Assembly (NCBI RefSeq): GCF_042675965.1
Contig: NZ_JBHTKJ010000024.1
Span: 1-64,000, forward strand
Direction: 5' to 3'
Source of the DNA: Virgibacillus_R byunsanensis
GTDB taxonomy: Bacteria; Bacillota; Bacilli; Bacillales; Amphibacillaceae
Length of the DNA stretch: 64,000 bases
Position numbers and translations under genes: made by a program. The notes beneath the pieces are model-generated. The model was not told the DNA's origin, ran no database searches, and saw nothing but the letters and a program-made list of their open reading frames with translations. This document shows positions 58,747-64,000 of this stretch, in pieces (within the stretch, counting starts at the first letter, position 1; the number at the start of each line of letters is the position of its first letter).

Positions 58747-58761
58747 CAACTGCGAGGATTA

Positions 58762-58793
58762 AAAAGGAACGAAACTTACAAAATGTTCCTTTT
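58762..58793 (-). terminator. Terminator of ylbJ
   Basis: AAAAGGAAC (58762-58770) pairs with GTTCCTTTT (58785-58793); on the minus strand followed by TTTTTAAT. It overlaps the ylbJ stop. Confidence 0.75.
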
Positions 58794-60000
58794 AATGTAT
58801 AAGTCGCTTAGACATTATTACTACAGCTATGAATAATGTGGTTATGGTTAGAATTGGTCCATATTGCTGAAATAGTATTAAGATGTCTACCCACATATTT
58901 TGTTGCCCAACGTGTGTTACCGGGATATCTTCCATTTCAAAGGCTTGTCGATTTAAATATAATGGTTTAAATAGCAAGATGGTTAGGATACTTGCAAATA
59001 GCCCATGTAATATCCGTGCGAAAAAATAGGGAGTAAAACGAATATCAGTTTTTGCTAGAATGCTAGCAACTTGTGCTTGTACAGAAAAACCGTTAAATGC
59101 AAGGATAAAACTAACAACAATTATTTTAGCCAAAAAGGAATCTGTTGGAGTTTGCGAGATCTTCTGTGCACCTAATGTTATCTCAAACAAACCAGTTAAA
59201 AATGGAAGAGCCAAACTAACAGGTAACATAAATAATTTTAGTATAATTTCAAATGCAACAGAAATAATGGAGGATATGCCAATGAGAAATAATAATTTAG
59301 TGAATACAGAAAACATAATGATGAATCCACCAATCATGACTAAGGTCTTGATGGAATTTATCACTGCATCACCCATTATCTCTCCAAATGGCCGATTATC
59401 GTTTAATCTAGTTCTATGCATTTCTCTGAAGGCTCTAATAATGGAAAACTTTCGTTTGATTGGTTTTCGTACTATGGTTTCTTGTTTTCGGCCATAAAAT
59501 CGCATACATATTCCAACTAAAGCATTTCCGATATAATGACACGCTGCTAGCAATACCCCTAACTTTGCATCATGAAAAAACCCCACAGATACTGCACCAA
59601 ATATAAATAGTGGGCTCGATGCATTTGTAAATGAGACTAAGCGTTCAGCTTCAATTCGACTTAGTTGCTTTTCTTCACGTAATCGAACAGACATTTTAGC
59701 TCCAGATGGATATCCACTTGCCATTCCCATTGCCCAAGCAAAGCTCCCTACACCAGGAACATTAAACAATGGTCGCATAATAGGCTCGAATAATACACCA
59801 ATAAATTTAACGACACCGAAACCAATTAATAATTCTGCTGTTATGAAAAATGGCAAGAGGGATGGAAATACAATTTCCCACCATATTTGTAGTCCCCGTA
59901 TACTTGCTTCAAAAGCTTGGTCAGGAAACCTTATTAGTGAAAACGCAATAGAAATTGTAATAAAAGACAAAAGCATTGTTTTTATAATTTGTTTCAACAT
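58792..60000 (-). CDS. ylbJ: Sporulation integral membrane protein YlbJ
   Basis: A 402-residue membrane protein with about eight helices and a nucleoside-recognition (Gate) domain. It has FPSLLPFFITAELLIGFGVVKFIG, the MASGYPSGAKMSVRLREEKQLSRIEAERLVSFTNASSP block in outline, and LGAQKISQTP. In B. subtilis ylbJ is expressed in the mother cell and needed for spore formation. The ATG at 60000 follows AGGGGGCTTT. ylbK, the next gene in B. subtilis, is absent here. Confidence 0.93.
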   Translation of the reverse strand: MLKQIIKTMLLSFITISIAFSLIRFPDQAFEASIRGLQIWWEIVFPSLLPFFITAELLIGFGVVKFIGVLFEPIMRPLFNVPGVGSFAWAMGMASGYPSGAKMSVRLREEKQLSRIEAERLVSFTNASSPLFIFGAVSVGFFHDAKLGVLLAACHYIGNALVGICMRFYGRKQETIVRKPIKRKFSIIRAFREMHRTRLNDNRPFGEIMGDAVINSIKTLVMIGGFIIMFSVFTKLLFLIGISSIISVAFEIILKLFMLPVSLALPFLTGLFEITLGAQKISQTPTDSFLAKIIVVSFILAFNGFSVQAQVASILAKTDIRFTPYFFARILHGLFASILTILLFKPLYLNRQAFEMEDIPVTHVGQQNMWVDILILFQQYGPILTITTLFIAVVIMSKRLIH

Positions 60001-60411
60001 AAAGCCCCCTAATGAACGAGCTCATTCTTTGCTTGTTTTTTCTAAAGAAATGCTATTAAATTAGTATTAGTCTGATAGTATTAATGAAATATGGTAACTA
60101 ACTGAATTAAACTATATTTATGTACAAGTCTATAACAATATACGCGAATACATAGCCCTTTTATGCCATAGACTTTTTATACTTATCATAAAAGAGTTGT
60201 CATAGTTGATAAGCGCCTGAGAAAAATCAAATTGTTATATGATTTTTTACACAGTAACGTATAATAACTTTTAGGGATTATTAGTATATTAAAATGAATG
60301 TTTTTATTACATAGTGGTAACTAATTTTTCTATTTGTTTTATACGGTGAGGTTTTAACTGATTAAGAGTTAAGTTAGCGAAAATTTTTTTGAAAACGGAA
60401 GGAGTCTTTCG
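60001..60411. other. Divergent ylbJ/ylbL intergenic region
   Basis: 410 AT-rich bases without a gene. TTATCA (60185) and TGATAA (60208) are a short inverted pair. ACACAGTAACGTATAATAAC has a -10-like TATAAT for ylbL. No ylbK remnant was recognised. Confidence 0.4.
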
Positions 60412-61437
60412 ATGAGATTTACGAAAAGACATATATTTTATTTTATAACTGTAGTAGTAATTGCTTTTGTTCTATCTACATATCAACTTCCCTTTTATAT
60501 TTATAAACCTGGTGGTGCAGATGCTTTGAATCCAGTTGTCAAAGTAGAAGGTGGTCATGAAAGTGAAGGGGATATGCATCTTGTAACAGTAAGAGGTGGT
60601 CAAGCCACCCCAATTCAATATGCATGGGCCAAAGTGTTCCCGCATCAAGAAATTCTGCCTCTTAGTCAAGTGAGGCCAGAAGGTGTAACAGAAGATGAGT
60701 ATATGCATGTGCAGCTGCAAATGATGGAAAACTCACAAGAAGCCTCTACAGTTGTTGCATATCAAGCTGCCGAAGCTGACATATCCATCACATATGAAGG
60801 CGTTTATGTTGTAGCCGTTGTTGAGGAAATGCCAGCTGATGGTATTTTGAAAATGGGTGATCGTATCACCAGCATTAATGGAGATAATATAGAAGATGCT
60901 GAGGGTTTAATTTCGTACGTGGAGAATATGAGTGCAGGGGACACGATCACTTTAGACATAAATCGTAATGATAAGCAATTAACAGAAGAAATTACCTTAG
61001 AGACGTTTGCTGACTCAGATAATAAAGTTGGTATCGGTATTCAATTAGTAACAGATCGTAGCGTCCAAGTTAATCCTGAAGTAAACTTTACTAGTGGAAA
61101 TATTGGGGGGCCTAGTGCTGGACTAATGTTCTCATTAGAAATTTATGATCAATTAACTGAATCAGACTTAACAAAAGGTTATCAAATTGCAGGTACGGGT
61201 GAAGTTGATTATGAGGGCAATGTAGCTCGTATCGGGGGAATTGATAAGAAGGTAATTGCAGCCGACCGAGAGGGTTGTGATGTCTTCTTTGCACCAAATG
61301 AGAACGGGGGTGCGGGTTCTAACTATGAAATAGCTAAAGAGGCCGCCGCAGAAATTGAGACAGACATGGAGATAGTTCCAGTAGACACGTTTGAAGATGC
61401 CTTGAATTATTTAAACGAATTAGAGCCAAGTAATTAA
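60412..61437 (+). CDS. ylbL: YlbL, membrane-anchored PDZ / Lon-type serine protease
   Basis: A 341-residue SepM/YlbL-type protease. An N-terminal membrane anchor (FYFITVVVIAFVLSTYQL) is followed by a PDZ domain (~125-205, VYVVAVVEEMPADGILKMGDRI in outline) and a Lon-type peptidase domain. The nucleophile is in GGPSAGL (Ser ~237) and the general-base Lys in GGIDKKV (~280). In B. subtilis YlbL and CtpA degrade the cell-division inhibitor YneA after DNA damage. ATG follows GGAAGGAG. Terminator at 61441. Confidence 0.92.
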   Translation: MRFTKRHIFYFITVVVIAFVLSTYQLPFYIYKPGGADALNPVVKVEGGHESEGDMHLVTVRGGQATPIQYAWAKVFPHQEILPLSQVRPEGVTEDEYMHVQLQMMENSQEASTVVAYQAAEADISITYEGVYVVAVVEEMPADGILKMGDRITSINGDNIEDAEGLISYVENMSAGDTITLDINRNDKQLTEEITLETFADSDNKVGIGIQLVTDRSVQVNPEVNFTSGNIGGPSAGLMFSLEIYDQLTESDLTKGYQIAGTGEVDYEGNVARIGGIDKKVIAADREGCDVFFAPNENGGAGSNYEIAKEAAAEIETDMEIVPVDTFEDALNYLNELEPSN

Positions 61438-61440
61438 AAT

Positions 61441-61477
61441 AAGACTTTCACCGGAAAATATCGGTGAAAGTCTTTTA
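61441..61477 (+). terminator. Intrinsic terminator of ylbL
   Basis: AAGACTTTCACCG (61441-61453) pairs with CGGTGAAAGTCTT, then TTATG. Confidence 0.86.
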
Positions 61478-61482
61478 TGTTT

Positions 61483-61560
61483 GTTTAGGAACTTTAACCT
61501 GTGATAATTTAGTAACTGTATAAGCCACGTCCATCTTCAAGAGTGCTTAAAAGCTTTTGT
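61483..61560. repeat. R2 repeat, short degenerate copy
   Basis: TTTAGGAACTTTAACCTGTG, TTTAGTAACTGTATAAGCC and CACGTCCATCTTC align with the R2 start at 43092. Confidence 0.45.
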
Positions 61561-61563
61561 CTT

Positions 61564-62775
61564 CTAAATCATAATGGGTGTATGTAATTCTTGATTGTAA
61601 AATTTTAGCTTATCTTTATTGGGTAAAATACTGTAATATGCATTTGTTGCTTTTTCTTCAAGTGAAAGCATCGGATGTACATTGAGGCTTAGCTTTGAAA
61701 TGATCGGAACATCCATTTCTTTTTTTCTGACATTTAAAAAAGCTTGGCCTTTTTTAGTCATGCCTAATAACCGGACATATGGTACACTTGAGAGTTCATG
61801 AATAAATTCCATATCTCGTTTTCTGGTATTGGTTAAAATATGTACAAAAATTCGTTGTAATCGTGTCCATGTATACCGTTTTGTTTTAATCGATTCGATC
61901 CATCCATTAAACGACGTTGCTTTTTTTGCGGTTTTCTTGATCCGATACTCAAGCCCCTCATCAACCCCTTGAATCGCAGCTAACTCTTCTGTGGTCATGG
62001 TCATTACTCGGTAGTGGACGAGTGGAAAGTAATCCTTCCATGAATGCCATATAGATGACTCCTTTTTATATTGCTTTAACTGAGAAATTGTCTCTTCTGG
62101 TAGTGTGTCAGTTGTAGACGACGATAATTCACTACTATTTAAAAGCTGTTTTCGTATACTTGTAGCACTCGCTATCGAACTTGTAATAGATTGGTCATGG
62201 TAACCACTTTTTGAACGTTTTATGGTTAGTGGTTCAATAGAAAGATGATTATCTAAAATAGCTTTTACATAGCTAAAGCCTAAGATGTTATTTGGTTGGG
62301 TCAAATCCATATTACTCGTACTTAGTCCAATTTCCTTATAAGCAATTTTACTAGCTTCAGGAAAAGATTCCCCTTGACTTAGAAATTTTTTAAGTGTTTC
62401 TTTAAAGACAGATTCTTTTTCTTTAAATGCATGATAACTTGTAATAAAATGTGATATATTACCTGATTCACTGCCAAAACAGATATCTGATACTCCAATT
62501 TCACTTAGCGTTTGAACCGAACCTTTTGCAAATAAGTCACTACTTTGTACAGCAAATGGGTATGGTAATTCAAGCATAATATCTATTCCTGCACGTATTG
62601 CAGCCTTTGTTCGATAAAATTTATCAATTATTGCTGGTTCCCCTCGCTGTAAAAAAGAACCGCTCATTACAGCTATCATACAGTCAGCATTGGAGGTTTT
62701 CTTTGCTTCTTGAATATGATATACATGGCCATTATGAAATGGGTTATACTCAACAATTAAACCGCACGCCTTCAT
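61564..62775 (-). CDS. tmcAL: tRNA(Met) cytidine acetate ligase
   Basis: A 403-residue nucleotidyltransferase-like enzyme (formerly YlbM). It makes N4-acetylcytidine at the wobble position of elongator tRNA-Met from acetate and ATP. N-terminal CGLIVEYNPFHNGHVYHI holds the HxGH motif (H14, H17). The MSGSFLQRGEPAIIDKF region and GFSYVKAI are conserved. ATG 62775 has TAGGAGGTG at proper distance; the in-frame extension to 62847 does not. Divergent from ylbN as in B. subtilis. Confidence 0.94.
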   Translation of the reverse strand: MKACGLIVEYNPFHNGHVYHIQEAKKTSNADCMIAVMSGSFLQRGEPAIIDKFYRTKAAIRAGIDIMLELPYPFAVQSSDLFAKGSVQTLSEIGVSDICFGSESGNISHFITSYHAFKEKESVFKETLKKFLSQGESFPEASKIAYKEIGLSTSNMDLTQPNNILGFSYVKAILDNHLSIEPLTIKRSKSGYHDQSITSSIASATSIRKQLLNSSELSSSTTDTLPEETISQLKQYKKESSIWHSWKDYFPLVHYRVMTMTTEELAAIQGVDEGLEYRIKKTAKKATSFNGWIESIKTKRYTWTRLQRIFVHILTNTRKRDMEFIHELSSVPYVRLLGMTKKGQAFLNVRKKEMDVPIISKLSLNVHPMLSLEEKATNAYYSILPNKDKLKFYNQELHTPIMI

Positions 62776-62971
62776 ACGAACACCTCCTATAATTTTAGAT
62801 GAGTTAATTGTATCAAAAAAGTTATGCATTGAGTATGAAGTAAGCATGATTATCGTTTAACATAACGGGAAAGCTTATATGGAAAGACAGTTTTAGATTG
62901 TGTAAAGAAAATATGTTGACAAAAGTTGATTTTCCTTTTAAAATAACTCTTGTTGCCTTGAGGTGATTATA

Positions 62972-63505
62972 ATGAAATTTTCATTAGGTGAAATACAGCG
63001 AAAAGCCTATAATGAGCCCTTCTCCTTTGATGGAGAAGTCGATGTTTCTGAATTAGAAACAATGAATAACGACATACGTGAAATTAAGCCTGTACGCGTA
63101 AATGGTCAAAGTACTGTTCAAGGAAATGAAATCTTTTTTTCATTTTCAATTAGCGGATTGATGATACTACCATGTGCACGTACATTGGTGGATGTACCTT
63201 ATTCTTTTGAAATACAAGCAAGAGAGGTATTTTCTACAACATCTTATTATACAGATGATGAAGAGGAAAATGAAATTCATCCTATTGATGGAGAAGTACT
63301 TGACTTAACTCCATTTATCAAGGAAAATATTTTATTAGAGGTTCCTTATCGTGTGTTTTCAGACGATGTAGATGCCCAAAAAGTTACTCCTAGTAAAGGC
63401 AGTGGCTGGGAATTTATTTCAGAAGAGAATAAAGAGAAAACGATAGATCCACGGCTGAAAAAACTGGAGTCTTTATTAAATGATAATGAAAAGGAAAATA
63501 ACTAG
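62972..63505 (+). CDS. ylbN: YlbN, DUF177 (YceD) family protein
   Basis: A 177-residue protein of the DUF177/YceD family: KFSLGEIQRKAYNEPFSFDG, SFSISGLMILPCARTLVDVPYSF in outline, EVLDLTPFIKENILLEVPYRVF and a conserved Cys. It is encoded just upstream of rpmF across bacteria. A link to 23S rRNA or L32 assembly has been proposed from work in E. coli and plants. ATG 62972 follows GAGGTGATTATA. Confidence 0.92.
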   Translation: MKFSLGEIQRKAYNEPFSFDGEVDVSELETMNNDIREIKPVRVNGQSTVQGNEIFFSFSISGLMILPCARTLVDVPYSFEIQAREVFSTTSYYTDDEEENEIHPIDGEVLDLTPFIKENILLEVPYRVFSDDVDAQKVTPSKGSGWEFISEENKEKTIDPRLKKLESLLNDNEKENN

Positions 63506-63543
63506 TGCAGAGAGTTTCCTTACGATTGAAGGAGGTGTAAGTC

Positions 63544-63717
63544 ATGGCAGTACCAAAAAGAAAAACGTCTAAAAAAGTAAAGAATCAACGTCGTACGCAT
63601 AAAAAACTACACGTACCTGGCATGGTAGAATGTTCAAACTGTGGTGAATTAACTAAGTCACACCATGTTTGTAAATCATGTGGTCATTATGATGGTAAAG
63701 AAGTAGTGAACAAGTAA
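63544..63717 (+). CDS. rpmF: Ribosomal protein L32 (zinc form)
   Basis: A 57-residue basic protein: AVPKRKTSKKVKNQRRTHKKL, then two CxxC pairs (C30/C33, C43/C46) forming a zinc site, and the GHYDGKEVV end. The Cys-containing form is the standard zinc-replete version. ATG 63544 follows GAAGGAGGTG. Operon with ylbN. Confidence 0.97.
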   Translation: MAVPKRKTSKKVKNQRRTHKKLHVPGMVECSNCGELTKSHHVCKSCGHYDGKEVVNK

Positions 63718-63739
63718 TTATTTAATTATATGTACAAGA

Positions 63740-63771
63740 AACAGATCGCGTAATCTCGTGATCTGTTTTTT
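63740..63771 (+). terminator. Intrinsic terminator of ylbN-rpmF
   Basis: ACAGATCGCG pairs with CGTGATCTGT (one wobble), followed by six T. Confidence 0.85.
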
Positions 63772-63809
63772 AATGGCTGTTTTCTAAAAGATTGTTGTTT
63801 TTGTCACAA

Positions 63810-64000
63810 TAGATATATAATGCGACATAACTTTATGTGACGGTTAACCTACCGCTACGGAAATACACTTTGCTTTCCGTGGGCGGCTGATGAGCCTCCT
63901 CGAGCTAACGCTCTGCGGGGTCTCAACTAGGAGGCTGTCCGACGAAGTGAAATTGCCGAATACTTATTCAAAATATGGTGGATTATACATTAATAATTCA
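63810..64000. repeat. R3 MITE-like element, copy 4, cut by the window end
   Basis: Starts ATAGATATATAATGCGACATAACTT with the outer arm GGCTGTTTTCTAAAAGATTG at 63774. The interior shows CGGAAATACACTTTGCTTTCC, GGGCGGCTGATGAGCCTCC and GGGGTCTC, matching R3. Confidence 0.72.

Overview
The window is AT-rich chromosomal DNA from a Gram-positive, spore-forming member of the Bacillaceae. Protein similarity and gene order point to the Oceanobacillus/Virgibacillus side of the family; this is inferred, not proven. The evidence is a long run of genes in nearly the order of Bacillus subtilis from ykuL (darB) to rpmF, Shine-Dalgarno starts with many TTG/GTG codons, and typical Firmicute intrinsic terminators. 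No rRNA or tRNA gene, CRISPR array or prophage was seen.

Layout. 1-1900 is a graveyard of IS200/IS605-type TnpB elements around a broken hemolysin III (trhA) gene. 2300-9000 is the yku block: darB, an extra MFS exporter, the acetyl-branch lysine/DAP genes dapH-dapL, ykuS, the MscS channel ykuT, and the redox pair ykuU-ykuV. 9400-13000 encodes a heterodimeric ABC exporter. 13500-19150 holds ktrC, a decayed mobB remnant, rnjA-rpoY, def and ykyA. 19600-24460 is the pyruvate dehydrogenase operon pdhABCD. 24870-29580 has an OpuD-type betaine transporter, a deacetylase lipoprotein, the SR1/SR1P dual-function RNA and speA. 29770-38200 carries a nitronate monooxygenase-like gene, the yktA/yktB/ykzI/suhB genes, a TnpB element with a single nonsense codon, and the yla genes. 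38400-51470 is ftsW-pycA followed by the heme A and caa3 oxidase cluster (ctaA, ctaBCDEFG) and a CtaM/YozB-like gene. 51560-63720 is the ylb block ending in ylbN-rpmF.

How the genes work together. Carbon flow around pyruvate is covered by PDH, pyruvate carboxylase and the SR1 RNA. SR1P is known to bind GapA and help it act with RNase J1, which is also encoded here. Aerobic respiration is represented by heme A synthesis plus the complete caa3 oxidase. Osmotic and potassium control is represented by the c-di-AMP target DarB, KtrC, a MscS channel and OpuD. RNA metabolism is represented by RNase J1, RpoY, YlbF (RicF), RsmD and TmcAL.

Accessory DNA. The spaces between genes are loaded with three dispersed repeat families. 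R1 is a ~90-bp double-hairpin unit with nine copies, usually just after a terminator. R2 is a ~150-230-bp degenerate unit. R3 is a ~270-475-bp GC-rich element with inverted ends (MITE-like), in four copies. The most interesting items are the three TnpB right ends with compensating changes in an apparent omega-RNA fold, the SR1 region with a possible CcpN box shared with the ftsW-pycA upstream region, a structured leader with an orphan terminator before ctaB, and a structured RNA candidate between ylbG and rsmD.
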